Source: Phoenix dactylifera (taxonomy: Eukaryota > Streptophyta > Magnoliopsida > Arecales > Arecaceae). From it: DNA of 64,000 nucleotides. Below, one piece after another: positions 46,801 through 59,610 of this stretch. The notes under the pieces are model-generated. The model had not been told where the DNA came from, made no database searches, and saw only the letters and a program-made list of their open reading frames with translations. Both the position numbers and the translations under genes were made by a program. The stretch is taken from NCBI RefSeq assembly GCF_009389715.1, contig NC_052393.1, forward strand, positions 4,898,001 through 4,962,000, read 5' to 3'. How positions within the stretch are numbered: position 1 is the stretch's first letter; the number at the start of each line of letters is the position of its first letter.

Positions 46801-49184
46801 GACAAGATCAATGCTATCACTACTTTGTGATAAGACAGAGAAATAAACAAGCCTGTCAGCATCACCATCAAAACTAGCACACCTGAAACACTAGATGAAC
46901 CCATGCAGTTAGCAGTAGATGAATACAAGCTCAATGTATCAAGCTTCAAACTTACGAAGTAAAGAAAAAGAGAGGCACCTTATTCCTACATCATCAGGGC
47001 CAAAACCACATGGAACAACTTTCTCCTTCTGCACATAATCAGCACCACATCTCTCGTTAAGTATCCCTTCTCCTTTCTTACCAGAATTTCTCACGTAAAT
47101 CTCCAACCCTGTCATCATTTTCTTCAGTTCTTCAAGCTTCCCTCCACCAACACCATTGGCTCCATCTACAACAAGTTTTGTATCCATCCGATCTTTTATT
47201 TTTTCTTTAGGGACCAAGTCCATCAGGCACCTGCCATCCAATATTTTGAATCTTAAACACACTAAAGCATCATTTTTCCTTTTACGTCTGATAAAAAAAA
47301 ATTTTGTTGAAAAAAAAAATTCTTTTCAAACCGACTTAAAAGATCTTGAGAGTTGCGTAAAGTAATCAGGCTCAGATGCCTTCATTCCCTTATTCCTACT
47401 CCTAACCATCCAATGGAGTTGTGGGGTTGTTAAGATTCCCATGTCGATTGCAACAGCACCAATTATAGCATTAATTCCCTTCAACAGAAGAAAGAGAAAT
47501 TGCATTTATTTTTTACATTTGACAGTAAATATATATCAGAACATTTATATCAATTCTAAAGACACCACTACCTGCTTTGCAGCTTCAAGAAGAGCTTCAC
47601 CGCTAGGCCTCGTGTCTCTTCCCAATAATATCTGTGCAGACTGCCCCCCTCCTATTGTTATATTCTCCTCCTTTGAAAACTGAATCACCAACTGAAAATC
47701 AAATGGAAAAAAGAATAAAAAGGCCGAGCTCAGTAGCATGAGCTTGTTAACTCAAGCAGGGGCTATGAGATGGCTGAACTGTTTGGGTTATCATAAATTC
47801 GAGTGAGGTACACTACTACTATAAAAAAAATAAACTCTCATCGGTCTTTCCAGGTTAATCAATGAACACATGGACAGGTCTGTTAATTAGTCATTTTCTT
47901 TAGCTGAGCAGGTTCAGGACTTGACACTGACCACCCAGGGGTCTTGATTGGTCTGTGTCATCTCAAATGTTTAAACAAAATCTTATAATCTTCCTCCAAA
48001 AAGAAGGGTGACAAAATAAAACACTTGCATTAGACGGACATAATAATAAGTGAGCGGCTTTTTATTTGTGTATCGCAGAAAAGGTTTTAGAAGAATAATA
48101 GAATTTCAGAATCTCACTAAAATACAGAATACATATTTCACCATCTAAAAAGCTAATGATAAAGTTTATTGGTCCAAATTTTTTAATTTAAAAAATCTCA
48201 GATCATCTAAATGGTAACATCGAAATCCAGTATGGGGGCAATTTGGAAATTTCATAAGAAAAATAAAAGAGCAGAGAAGGAAATCACCAAACATGGGACA
48301 AAAAAGAGCTTTTCACGAATCGTCAAAACTAAAATCACCACATATCGGGCATCACATAAGTTCCAGATACTCACAAACTAACTGAAATGTAAAAAAATAC
48401 ATTCCAAAAAGTAACAAACTATCTGAGTCAGACGACGGCAAGTTCAAAGAAATCCGCTAAATACATTCCAAAAAGAAACAAACTATCTGAAATCTAGACC
48501 AAATTCTCCGCTAAGAGCGGCAAGGTCAAGAGAGAATAGAAATAAGGGGAGAAAACTACGAAGACAAGAAACAAAGAAGAGCCATTTTTTCTTTCTTTTA
48601 AACATCAAAGTTAACACCACAGTATTACCATCCAACATAGGTTATAAAAGATATTGAATCGGGCAATCCAAATACTAACAAACAAAATGAAATCTAAATC
48701 AAAATTTCCACAAACAAGGCCAAGATCAAATCAGAACGGAGCTACTAAGAAAAGGGGAAAGAAGAAAAAGCCCAACTTGGAGGAGGTGCTCGGGATATGG
48801 GGCGTTGGCGAGGGCGTCGGCGAAGGGCTCCCATCGCTGAGTCATCATGCCGCCATCGGGGTCGGCGATCTTGACACCGTTGTCGGCGACGGGGTTGTGG
48901 GAGGCGGTGATCATCAGGCCGACGGTGGATCCGGTCGTGAGCGACCTCAGCGCTGCCAGTATCCCCGCCCGGAACACCGTCGATGCCAGCATCGAGCCCT
49001 GCGACCGGAACCCGGCGGTCCCGTACGAGAACTTCGCCCCTGCAAGCAAAAGGTGGGATCTTCTTGATGCGGGGAAACCGAGAAGATTCGGGGATTAGGG
49101 TTTGAGATGGTGCGAACCAGAGGGGAGAGGAAAACGCGAGGCGGATTCGAGGAGGAGGGATCGCTGCTTCGCTTCATCCGCCAT
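43855..49184 (-). CDS. AGM1: Phosphoacetylglucosamine mutase (EC 5.4.2.3)
   Basis: Exons in transcription order: 49184-49118, 49039-48777, 47691-47572, 47478-47336, 47230-46979, 46882-46467, 46380-46205, 44340-44244 and 44021-43855. All are GT-AG and in frame, 566 aa, near the usual plant length. It converts GlcNAc-6-phosphate to GlcNAc-1-phosphate in the cytosol, the step before UDP-GlcNAc, which feeds N-glycans, GPI anchors and O-GlcNAc. Seen: the active-site phosphoserine loop TASHNP (Ser69), the metal-binding loop DGDADR (287-292), the sugar-binding loop FEANGHG (390-396), which separates this enzyme from ordinary phosphoglucomutases, and the phosphate-binding RPSGTED (522-528). All four domains are intact, so it should be active. 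The Arabidopsis homologue is also called DRT101. The start is the first ATG of exon 1. A SINE sits in the seventh intron. Confidence 0.95.
44921..45050 (+). mobile_element. tRNA-derived SINE (Au-SINE-like)
   Basis: It has RNA polymerase III promoter words: an A-box-like TGGCACAACGGTAAGG (about 44932-44947) and a B-box GGTCATGGGTTCGAAAC (about 44968-44984). These are followed by CAGGGGTAAGGCGGGAGC, typical of the plant Au SINE body. Flanking GATAATCTGT and GATAACAATCTGT may be a diverged target duplication. It is in the intron between exons 7 and 8 of the PAGM gene, opposite to the gene strand. Confidence 0.75.
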
Positions 49185-51255
49185 CGCCTGCTGATGCTGT
49201 TTCTCATCTCGACTTTGCCTCTCACAATATTAGCACCGAGCGCGTGACATGCACGTGAGGACCATGTGGATAGTTATGCAATTATAAAATTAGTTTTACT
49301 TCATAAAATAAGAATTTTTTAAGAACAAATTATTAAATCATTGCAAGGCAAATATGAAATATTTGATAGATGATTAGATCGCATGAGAGGGGCATCAATG
49401 GTTGTGATTTGCTCTCTAAATACATTCTTTTATGAAATGATAATGATTTTTTACTATAGATGGAGGAGGCTCAATAACCATGGATAAAGGCAGACTGCTG
49501 GCAGTGCGGATAAGTGCCAGCCCCTGGTCTGAGACATCCAAGCCATAGTCTGCGACAGAATGGCCTCGTATTGGCCAACCACTCCGGAAACACTCTATAG
49601 GTTGGAAAAAATGAGCTACCTAGTACGCTTTAAGATATGTTGTATTTTGATTTTTTTTGGATGTATCTATACTAGATCTGTATGAATCGTCCGTTTCAAA
49701 AAAATGATAAAAAAGAAACAGACTGAGTAGAATCGGCATCTATAACCAGCTCACTGCAACTTTTGGTTGCTCCAAACAAAAAGAAAGAAAAGCATATAAA
49801 CTAAGCTAGAGACATTTGGCAGACACACATACAAGTGAAAGATAGAAGATAGATGAACATCCAATTGCTCATATGCTAATAGAAGTTGGCTTTATGTGGT
49901 GATAAAGATGAGCAATATCGGAAAAAAACCCCAAGTAAAAGAATTGCTCATCCATTTAATTTTTCTAGGTAAAGATAACTTGCAATCTAACTGAGCTAAT
50001 TGAGTACAGGTCTACAAAGCATTTCTTGAAATCAATATTATATTAAGTCTGAAATTGAGGGTCGAGCTTGGCTAGTTTTAACTTTAATTGTCTTCACTCA
50101 ACTTTATTCAGAGTCAAGTCGAGCACGAGCCTTTTCTCGAATAGTTTGATACCACTTGAATTAAGTCATATTAAGATCAAGCGTCAAGGCAGTTTGGTTT
50201 GAATTTAAAATATCAGCACTCTAATCCAAAATAAAAAAAGAAGCTTGTGAAGGCACATCCACAGAGATTGTGAGCCCACCTACAACTTAAGGACCTATAT
50301 ATAATTGGAAATATATTCATGCCTAAATATGTAATGTGCATATATTTGTTGTCATAAGGGTTCTTGATCAAACATCCATAGTTTCCTTGGGAGACAATAT
50401 TGGTCGTATGGTATTCATTTTTTCATAAAAATACAGTATGACGCACAAGCATTTGTTTTCACATGGATGAAACCTATTTGGAGAATTCTGGGCAACATAT
50501 GAATCCTTGCTTGTAATTTTATTTTCCCTTATATGCATATGCCGGAAGAATAATGTAACATCACACTAAAAGGCCCTTGAATATACCTTATTTCAGTTCA
50601 CATATATATAATTTGTGTGGGTTCATTTGTCAAATTTGACATCACATTGAGTAGGAGAAAAGTATGATGTGATTTGCAAATACTTAGGTTAATTTGTGAA
50701 TGTGATCAGTATAGTTCAAGATTACTGACATTACGACCCCCAATGAAGAAAATGTAATAATTTGGAGCTCATTCAGTACCGAGTGCAATTGTCTCTGACC
50801 AATTCTTTATCATCAGATGATCAGATGTTACCACCACACAGTTGACAGAAAAACATTCGAACATCACCACAGAGAAATAAGAGTCAGGTAACAAAAAGCC
50901 ATTCACTTCAACAGTAATCCCTACAGCAATAGCGGCAAGGTAGAAAGGGCAAAAGTAAAGCGAAATGGCAAGCTATCCTTACAAATCACAACCTAAAACC
51001 CATAATCATAAAATTCATGTAAGTGTTCTATCTTTCTGTATCTCTTGTCATCAATATTTTCGGCCACCGAAACATCATATATCAAATTTGTAGCTGATTC
51101 CTAGGAAGTGAGAAAAGGAGATTAAATTGTCCGTTAGTCTACAGCACATGCTCCATTCAATACTTCTAATTAAGAGAGGCTGCCCAAATGCTAATTTGAG
51201 AAAGCATGGAATTCTATCAAGAAAACACAAATTGCAGAAGAATATCTAGAGTTGT
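49185..51255. other. Upstream region of PAGM and intergenic DNA
   Basis: The first few hundred bases should be the promoter and 5' UTR of the minus-strand mutase gene; no element is certain. The rest is AT-rich with no supportable gene or bounded repeat. Confidence 0.4.
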
Positions 51256-51349
51256 ATCAAGTTTTATCATTTTTAACCTTTTTATATTTTAGTTTGTTTG
51301 TGGTGATTGTCTTAATTGCTTTGTTTGATAATATTATTTTTAGATTCAA

Positions 51350-53102
51350 ATGTCTAATAGAAAATATGAATGTAAAAATAAAAAACTCAAAAAAAAATTG
51401 AAAATCGAAAAACTCATTCAATCTCAAAAATGAGCTCTAGATAGATTTATTGTCACAAACAAATAAAACATCACATCAAGTTCCACTCAGAAATTAGCAA
51501 CAGAACAAGCACCCGAAATAGAGTTAAAAGATGACATAGAAAAAACGAAACAAAATGAGATTGACAACCAGATTTATAGTAGTATTCAAACATCAACTAA
51601 AACAATCTCTAGTGAAGAACACAATGAGTAATTAGATGGAGATAGGATAAACAAAGATAGTGTAGAGCTTAGTGAAACTAGTTCTATTTCTACAAATATA
51701 TATGATCCTGGTAGATGGAAACAGATTGATACAAAGTTGAAAAATCTCTTAGTGGAAAGAGGTCAAAATAAAGATTATAATCTTCATTGTTTAAGGGATG
51801 AAAACAATAGACACTTCTCTACGATACATTACATTCGTAAGTTACCTAATGGTAAAAAATATGATAGAAGATAGTTAGTGTATTCGAAGGATTTGGATAG
51901 GGTATATTATTTTTGTTGTAAATTATTTGATTCAAAGCATAGCATGAGTCACTTAGTCAATGAAGGAACTAGGGATTGGAAAAATCTAAGTATTAAGCTC
52001 AAAAGTCATTACACAACTAATGAACATAATACTAGCATGAATAAGTGGATTGATTTAGAAGTGAGATTGTTGAAAAATAAAATAATTGACAAAAGTCTCC
52101 AAGAACAAATAAACCAAGAGAATGATCATTGAAAAAAGTACTATTTAAAATTATACCATAGTAAAAAATCTTGCAAAAAATAATTTAGCATTTCAAAAAA
52201 AGAATGAAAAGATCTACCCAAGCAATAACAAGAATTTTCTAAGTCTTATTAAAATGATTGCGGAATTTGATCTAGTAATGCAAGAACATGTTCGATACAT
52301 TCAACATGGTGAAATTCACAATCATTATTTAGGTCATAATATTCAAAATAAATTGATTCAAATGTTATAATCTAAAATTAAAACTATAATAATTAAAAAA
52401 ATAAAAAAAGTAAAATACTTTTCCGTAATACTGAATTGCACTCATGATGCAAGCTATTAAGAACAAATGGCCCTAGTTTTAAGATGTGTAAATACTTCAA
52501 CAAGTCTAATAAAAATAGAAAAATATTTTTTAGAATTTTTAGAAGTAAATGATACATCTAGGAAAAGCTTTTTTAGGGAACTTCTAAAAATAATAGAGAA
52601 ATATAAATTTGAGGTTAATGATATAAGAGGACAAGAGTATAACAACGAGTCTAATATGAAAGAAAAACATCAAGATGCACAAAGAAGATTATTTGATATA
52701 AATTCTAGAACGTTTTACACACCGTGTGGATGTTATAACTTGAATTTAGTATTATGTGATGTTGCTAACTCATGTCCTAAGGCTATATCTTTTTTTGAAG
52801 TGATACAACGAATTTATACCTTATTTTTTTCTTCTACAAAATGATGGAAAATTTTATAAGATAATTTATCTACATTGACTCTTAAACCCTTATCACAGAT
52901 ACGTTGGAAAAGTCGTATTGAAAGTGTCAAAGCAATTAAATACCAAGCTTCTAAAATAAGAGATGCCTTAGTTCAATTAGCGAAAACTAGTAAAGATAAT
53001 AAAATAAAGAGTGGAGCCATATGCTTAGCTACATATGAGATTGAGAATTTTGAATTTTTATTGGGCAAAATATTTGGTATGATCTTTATTAGTTTTCGCT
53101 AA
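51350..53102 (+). pseudogene. hAT-type transposase fragment (TTF zinc finger, DUF4371), left arm
   Basis: Seen in order, with stops and frameshifts between: ALDRFIV, YDPGRWKQID, IHYIRKLPNGKKYDR, YYFCCKLFDSKHSMSHL (the TTF-type zinc finger region), DWKNLSIKLKSHYTTNEHN, then [59 protein letters not shown] and FYTPCGCYNLNLVLCDVANS of the DUF4371 region, and the RW-SR-ESVKAIKYQ segment. The fold matches plant ZMYM1-like or TTF-type/HAT dimerisation transposases. The C-terminal half with the hAT dimerisation domain is missing. At least six in-frame stops make it non-functional. Confidence 0.85.
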
Positions 53103-54690
53103 TTTAACTAACACATTTCTTATTTTAGGAGCTTGGTATTTAATTGCTTTGACACTTTCAATATAACTTTTCCAACGTGTCTGTGACAAGGATTTAAGAG
53201 TCAATGCAGATACATTATCTTATAAAATTTTTCATCATTTTGTAGAAGAAAAAAACAAGGTATAAATTTATTGCATCACTTCAAAAAAAAGATATAGCCT
53301 TAGGACATAAGTTAGCAACATCGCGTAATACTAAATTCAAGTTATAACATCCACATGATGTGTAAAACGTTCTAGAATTTATATCCAATAATCTTCTTTG
53401 TACACCTTAATGTTTTTCTTTCATATTAGACTTGTTGTCATACTCTTGTCCTCTCATATCATTAACCTCAAGTTTATGTTTTTCTATTATATTTATAAGT
53501 TTACTAAAAAGTCCTTTCCCAGTGGTATCATCTACTTCAAAAAAATTTAAAAAATATTCTTCTATTTTTACTAGACTTGTTGAAGTATTTACAAATCTTA
53601 AAACTATGATCATTTATTCTTGATGACTTGCATCAGGAGTGCAATCTAGTATTACAGAAAAGTATTTTACTTCTTTAATCTTTTTAATTATTATAGTTTT
53701 AATTTTAGATTCTAACATTTGAATAAATTCATTTTGAATGTTATGACTTAAATAATGATTGTGAATTTCACCATGTTGAATGCAATCATTTTAATAAGAC
53801 TTAGAAAATTCTCGTTATTGCTTTGATCTTTTCATTTTTTCTCCAAAATGCTAAATAATTTTTTATAAGGTTTTTCACTACATTAATAATTTTTAATAAT
53901 ACTTTTTTCCAAAGAACCTTCTCTTGGTTTATTTGTTCTTGGAGACTTTTGTCAATTGTTTTGTTTTTCAACAATCTCACTTCTAAATCAATCCACTTAT
54001 TCATGCTAGTAATATGTTCATTAGTTGTTTAATGACTTTTGAGCTTAATACCTAGATTTTTTCAATCCCTAGTTTCTTCATTGACTAAGTGACTCGTACT
54101 AGATTTTGAATCAAATAATTTATAATAAAAATAATATACCCTATCCAAATCCTTCGAATATATTAACCATCTTCTATCATATTTTTTACCATTAGGTAAC
54201 TTACGAATGTAATGTATCATAGAGAAGTGTCTATTGTTTTTATCCCTCAAACAATAAAGATTATAATCTCTATTTTGACCTCTTTCCACTAAGAAATTTT
54301 CCAACTTTGTATCAATCTATTTCCATCTATCAGGATCATATATATTTGTAGAAATAGAACTAGTTTCACTAAGCTCTACACTATCCTTGTTTATCCTATC
54401 TCCATCTAATTACTCATTGTGTTCTTCACTAAAAATTGTTTTAGTTGATGTTTGAATACTACTATAAATCTGGTTGTCAATCTCATTTTGTTTCGTTCTT
54501 TCTATGTCATCTTCTAACTCTATTTTGGGTGTTTGTTCTGTTGCTAATTTTTGAGTTAAACTTGATGTGGTGTTTTATTTATTTGTGACAACAAATCTAT
54601 CTAGAGCTCATTTTTAAGTTTGAATGAGTTTTTTTATTTTTTTTTTTTAATTTTTTTATTCCCATACATTCATATTTCCTATTAGACATT
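53083..54690 (-). pseudogene. hAT-type transposase fragment (TTF zinc finger, DUF4371), right arm
   Basis: This is the same protein as in the left arm, read on the minus strand: NFLVERGQNRDYNLYCLRD, YSKDLDRVYYFYYKLFDSK, NKWIDLEVRLLKNKTIDKS, NTSTSLVKIEEYFLNFFEV and VNDMRGQEYDNKSNMKEKH. Some stops differ from the left arm: YDRRWLIY is open here but interrupted on the left. The arms have therefore diverged separately. It is truncated at the same region as the left arm and is non-functional. Confidence 0.85.
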
Positions 54691-54783
54691 TGAATCTAAA
54701 AATAATATTATCAAACAAAGCAATTAAGACAATCACCACAAACAAACTAAAATATAAAAAGATTGAAAATGATAAAACTTGAC

Positions 54784-56714
54784 CATGTCAAAAGAAACGA
54801 ACTCAAGTCCCGACAAGCAGTGCCGAACTCGACGACGAGAAGTGGTGCCGGAGATTGATGGGTAGAGTTGGAGAAGAAGCCGAAGTATTGGCCGAAGATG
54901 GCGCCAAGCGGCAAAATAGAGTTGGAGAGGACAAAAGCGAGGCGGAACTTGGGGCTGCTCGGGATCTTGGGTGTTGCTTTTCTTTCCTCTTTAATTTTTT
55001 TCAGTAACAAAGAGACTCATGAAGCACGTTACAGGCTGATAATTTCCATGTCTATAGTAATATAGAAAAGAAGATGTATAGAAGGCTTGCAGATTTAAGT
55101 CCAATTAAGCAAGATTTGAAATTGTTAACACCAAAAAAACAAAAAAGAAAAAGAAAAAGATCATGCTGATAAAAGAGACAGTAACACACCTGATTGAGAA
55201 GGCTCGGCTGGAGGTATACTTGAAGCATAGAATAATTTTTTTAATAATAACTACATTGATCTAATAACACATGCTAAAAAGAAAACTATCTAACAATGTT
55301 AGATACGCTCTATATAGTCTATACTAACGATGCAGTAAGCACAGGGGAGCTAAACAGAACATAGCGACGGAAATTCTTAGTGTTCAACATTTAATTGACC
55401 AATCCTGGAGCAACCCAATAAATTAAACCACCGAAGTTCACATTTTCTTAGTTTGTAGTAACTTGACTAGGACTTGCTAGAAATGAAAGCAGCTGTTTTA
55501 GTGCACTCAGCACCCTAAAGGAAAAGCTAGTCTCCATTGAACAAGATTCAGGAAAGTAAGCAAATAATTCAATAGTTGAACTGTAGACTACCTAAGATTT
55601 TTTAGGAAAAAAAAAAAGAGAGAGATGCTCTTCCTCTGGCATGCCGTGAACATGCAGGAAAATATTACCCTTTTTTAATATTAACCTAATTTCCCAGGCT
55701 CATGGATAAAGAATTCCTCCTATTATCTATAAAACTCATTTCAGTTATGATGAAGTGGAATTATTACTTAAACCGGACTTTTGGAGAAGTTAAACAATAT
55801 TTCCATGTAAAATAACTCAGCTTTATCTACATGTTAAACAGTTGCACTAAATTAGGAAACCCAACAGCACCTAAATGTGCCTCAAGAAAATTTTGCATGT
55901 CATCCATCTACGAACAAGACACCATTTGGAACTATTAAATCACATAGCAGTAATTTTAGAATTGAGTGATTCTCTTCAGGGTTTCGATGATATTCACATT
56001 TTGCATAGTATTCTAAGCAACAAAAACTGTGCGTACTCTACTTAACCCAACTGCTGCTAATTTACTATATGTTTAAGCACCTTTACATCATTCTCATTTG
56101 ATAACCAATTTTTCTTCATCTCAAACCACCACCTTGGCAGGAGATTGGCAATCTCAAAATAGGACATATTCTACTGCAAGAAACACAGATATTTTTTTGT
56201 TGCCTCGCCCTTAAACTCGGGAGCACTGTCCTATATACGTCTGGTCAGTTTGATGTGCGAAAGTATAGACTTGTTAAAGCTCAAAACTTGTACGAACAAA
56301 TCTTTGACATTAATCAGGTGCTTAACATGAAAATTAGAACCCTGATGGAAATCGGAACCTGTATTATTGGTTACACATTATAAGTTTCCATAACGATGTG
56401 CAACCTTCCAATATCTTTCCAAAATTATAATGAGTTCGTATGAGAGAGTAGCAATGAGAGGTTTAATCCAGCAAACAGCAATCATCTTACAGGCAAAAAC
56501 TATTAGGCAACAAGTCAGAATCCAACACAACCTCAATAATCAAAATATGTATTGCTGGTAAAATACAGCCAACTGTCAATCAATGGCTACGTATAATCTT
56601 CATCTAGCCGGAAGAAACAGAGATGAACCTATAAATTAGAATTATGAACACAGAGCAGTATAAAAGAAAATAGCTGCATATTGTAATAATTAAGTTAAAA
56701 TAAAGAAAAACTAC
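54784..56714. other. Intergenic DNA right of the palindrome
   Basis: A short stretch at 54868-55065 has open frames on both strands (65 codons on plus, part of 87 on minus) without a recognised domain. The rest is AT-rich with no supportable gene. Confidence 0.4.
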
Positions 56715-56935
56715 TATGATGAGCCTTTTTTAGGCTGGGGTCTTAGACGACCGTCTCAGTCGCTTAAGAGTGTCCTTCATTACCGATGCTTTTAATCGTC
56801 CTAATCTATTGAAGCTAATAAAAAGCGTCGGCAAATTTTGATGTGGTAAATAACTTACCAACGTTTATTTCTAACATTGGCAAATAACAGCCGGGATTAC
56901 CATTTCTTCCTAGTGTAGTTTAAAGTTGAAGGATT
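56715..56935. repeat. Fragment of dispersed repeat, CACTA-like edge
   Basis: GGCTGGGGTCTTAGACGACCG at the left resembles GGCCGGGGCCTTAGGCGACCG nested in the TRIM at 22697-23023. The right edge on the minus strand begins CACTAGGAAGAAATGG, reminiscent of CACTA transposon termini. GCGTCGGCAAATTTTG-type subterminal words resemble the hairpin at 37440-37532. Only a fragment is present, and the assignment is tentative. Confidence 0.35.
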
Positions 56936-57018
56936 GGAATCAGGAAAATAATCAAAATAGAGAAAAGATGGTGGAAAAACAGTAAGGTAGAATGAGACCA
57001 AGAGGGGCTAACGTTTAC

Positions 57019-57132
57019 ATTTTGGAGAGCTTGGATGGCATCTGCCCCGTCAACATTGGTCATGTTGGCTGGAATCCGGTTCTTCTAGCAGAGCGCCTGC
57101 AGATCTCTCCTCGATAGGCTGTGGAAATCCAT
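57019..57132 (-). pseudogene. Broken first exon resembling a plant SAP-like N-terminus
   Basis: The minus strand reads MDFHSLSRRDLQALC, then TAG, then KNRIPANMTNVDGADAIQ and a GT donor at about 57018. The pattern MDF-LxRxxLQxLCKxxxIPANxTN-ADAL is one I associate with the start of a small plant-specific protein family. Here a stop replaces the expected lysine codon after LC. No following exons were recognised to the left. It may be a pseudogene fragment, or an exon with a sequence error. Confidence 0.4.
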
Positions 57133-59610
57133 TTCTTGTATTGGACAGGGGAAGGTTACCTTCAAGGTGATTGAGGGGAATGACGAGGGGGACGGTGGAG
57201 GAACGATAGAGGCTGTCTGAGGAGAGGGGGAAGAGAGGCTTAAATAGAGGAGGGGTGATTTAAAAAAAAATGACCGTTGCGAGAGCTTTGCTGAAACTTT
57301 GAAAATATGATGCATTGGCGAAGCTTAAGGCGGCCGCGCCGGTGAGCGGATTCGCCCCGTCCACCGGAAACAGTGAAACCCTTCTTTGCGCGTAGGCTCT
57401 GTCACTCTGTGCGGCTACAGCTTGTAGGCCATATGGTGTTCGTCTTGCACCTCTCGGCCTGTCCATTTTTTGGTCAGACTAGAATTGGTAATTGTTTTTT
57501 TTTGAGAGATGCTAGAATTGGGAAAATGGAAATTGTTTATTTAGGGCATCAGACTGATGCATGGCAGGGAATCCGACGCGGCAAGGAGAGATTTGATTAT
57601 CTATTTTTGTTAATATTTTTATGTTTGAATTTTTTTTCAAATTTGTCGACTAACGATATGCGCAGTACCGAGCAGTAGTCTTTTAGTTAGAACAAAACTC
57701 TGAATACATCATGACCAACTTCGTCGGACAATTCTGAGGTCTAATTACGCCGACAAGTAGAAGCGCACGGTAGAATGGCTTCTTTATTTTATCTAAAAAT
57801 TAAGAGTGTGATTGCTTTATGAAAAAATGAATAAAAAAAAGAGAGATTCTTCTCATCCTTGTTATCTTGAAGGGTTTTTCTCATTCTTTGAAAGAGCACT
57901 GCTGGGATCTGTCATTCGCATGAGAAGTTTTCCTGCTACGTAGTGCGAGGGGAGTAGTGTTGATTGCAGGATTTGGTGCAACACCGAAGGGCTGGGCAAG
58001 TTTCAAATTGCCAACTAAGCATTTGGGAGCACTTGGGCAGCATTAATGGAAGCTCCTACCCAAAACCTAAGCAATACCATCAATCGAGGGAAGGTTTTAT
58101 CATTTATGCCTTGAAAGTGCATGTAATTTTTTATGTTAGCCATGTTGTTCCTCCCATCTTTTAGCAAGTTCTCCCCAAATTTATGCGAACCTTTTGTTTG
58201 AAGATTAGGTGGGAAGAATTCTGCCAGAAATTGAGTATGAGGGTAAAACTTCAATCTAGGTCCTTAATACCAATCCTATAAGGCCCTAGCTAACACTGTG
58301 ATGAAGAAAACTCCCACACTATTTTTTTTTTTCTTTTTTTGGCCTTAGGAAAGTTTACCAAGGGATGCAGCATGAAGACTTTAACTGCAAGTTCTGATGA
58401 GATCAAATAATCTGCTGCTGGGATTACGACAACCCCCCTGCCAATTAGTTTCAAGGTTTCACATCAAGCCTATAATATCTTTGGCCAACACTAAATTCAT
58501 AGAGGGTTGGTGTGTGTTTACGAACTGAAGCTTCACACTCTCCCTTTTGAGCTGGCAGCATTAAGCCTAATAGTTAAATCAAGTAGAAGATTTTATATCA
58601 ATTGTCTAATTCCTTGCATGATTTTCTTGGACTAAAGAGTCACTCGGAATAAGTATCTGCAGTAATCTCCCAAGATCACATACAGACTAGCAATAGCAGT
58701 TGCTCCATGCAGCTCCTGCAGTAGCCACTTAGACGAACCCAGATGACTATGATCTGTACCTTTGCACATTTGCTGATCAATCAACTCCAATGTTGCTCCC
58801 AAAAAAGCGAATCAAATCCAAAAACTGCTTGTCGCACCAAGGTCAAATCAAATGTAAACTGCCACAACCTCTTACAGTATCTCCTTCCCCTTTTTTCCCC
58901 ATTCCAGTTGATGCAAGAAATGCAAGAGAAGTTGAGCATGTGCCAATGCAGCAGGACAACGTGCAACCCTATACGCTTCAAGCTCCTGTCATCACCCGGT
59001 GAACTGACACCACAGGAAGCTTTCACCGTTGGCTATTCTATGAATGCACTCCCATGGAGCCGTTATCCATATACAGTCAATTAAATTCGGCTCCAATTTA
59101 GGTAACAAACTCAATCAGCATATCCTGTAGAAGCTCTTGCAACTGATTTTGGTACTTGATATATTCTGATGGCAGTGTATATAAATAAATCTTTACAACT
59201 TTGAGCTTAGCGTATAGAATAAAACATCCTCAACTGTCCTAGACATGGTATGATGATTATACACAAAATTATCCTATTCCGATTCAACACCTGAGCAGAG
59301 ATAGAAGCACAACTATAGGCACAATTCAAACATCATCCAAGAATATATATACCACAAAACACAACAAATCAACAGGTCTATGCACTTACTACTCTAAGAT
59401 CAGAAAGAATTAGATTAGTCGATAACACGCATTCCATATCTTAAATCTTGTGAAGTTGAAAATATTTTTCTTCTTCCAGAGGAAAAAAAAAATCTAGACA
59501 GCAAAAATCATAACAAGCTTTACAACTGGAAGACATGGCACTTCCCTAGGCAGCAAGGTGTCAGATAAAAAAAGTTGATCACCTGCACAGCTGAAGAGCT
59601 ACAGGTTTAG
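57133..59610. other. Intergenic DNA left of the TOPLESS-related gene
   Basis: No gene is supported. Several short open frames (for example 57373-57678 and 58743-59084) lack similarity. The part close to 59610 should be the 3' UTR of the minus-strand co-repressor gene. Confidence 0.4.

Larger units (their letters stand above)
51256..54783. repeat. 3.5-kb palindrome of hAT-type transposase halves
   Basis: The left arm (about 51256-53002) and right arm (about 53083-54783) are reverse complements of roughly 90 % identity by sampled comparison. The centre is about 80 bp. The outer ends TCAAGTTTTATCA and TGATAAAACTTGA mirror each other. Both arms carry the front part of the same transposase, reading inward and ending at nearly the same codon. 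This is better explained by one inverted duplication than by two independent insertions. Confidence 0.88.

Noticed and set aside
48654..49098. Plus-strand frames of 83 and 137 codons
   Set aside because: They are antisense to exons 1-2 of phosphoacetylglucosamine mutase.
54747..55065. Opposed 87- and 65-codon frames right of the palindrome as a small gene
   Set aside because: No recognised domain, and frames are open on both strands; support is too weak for a coding call.
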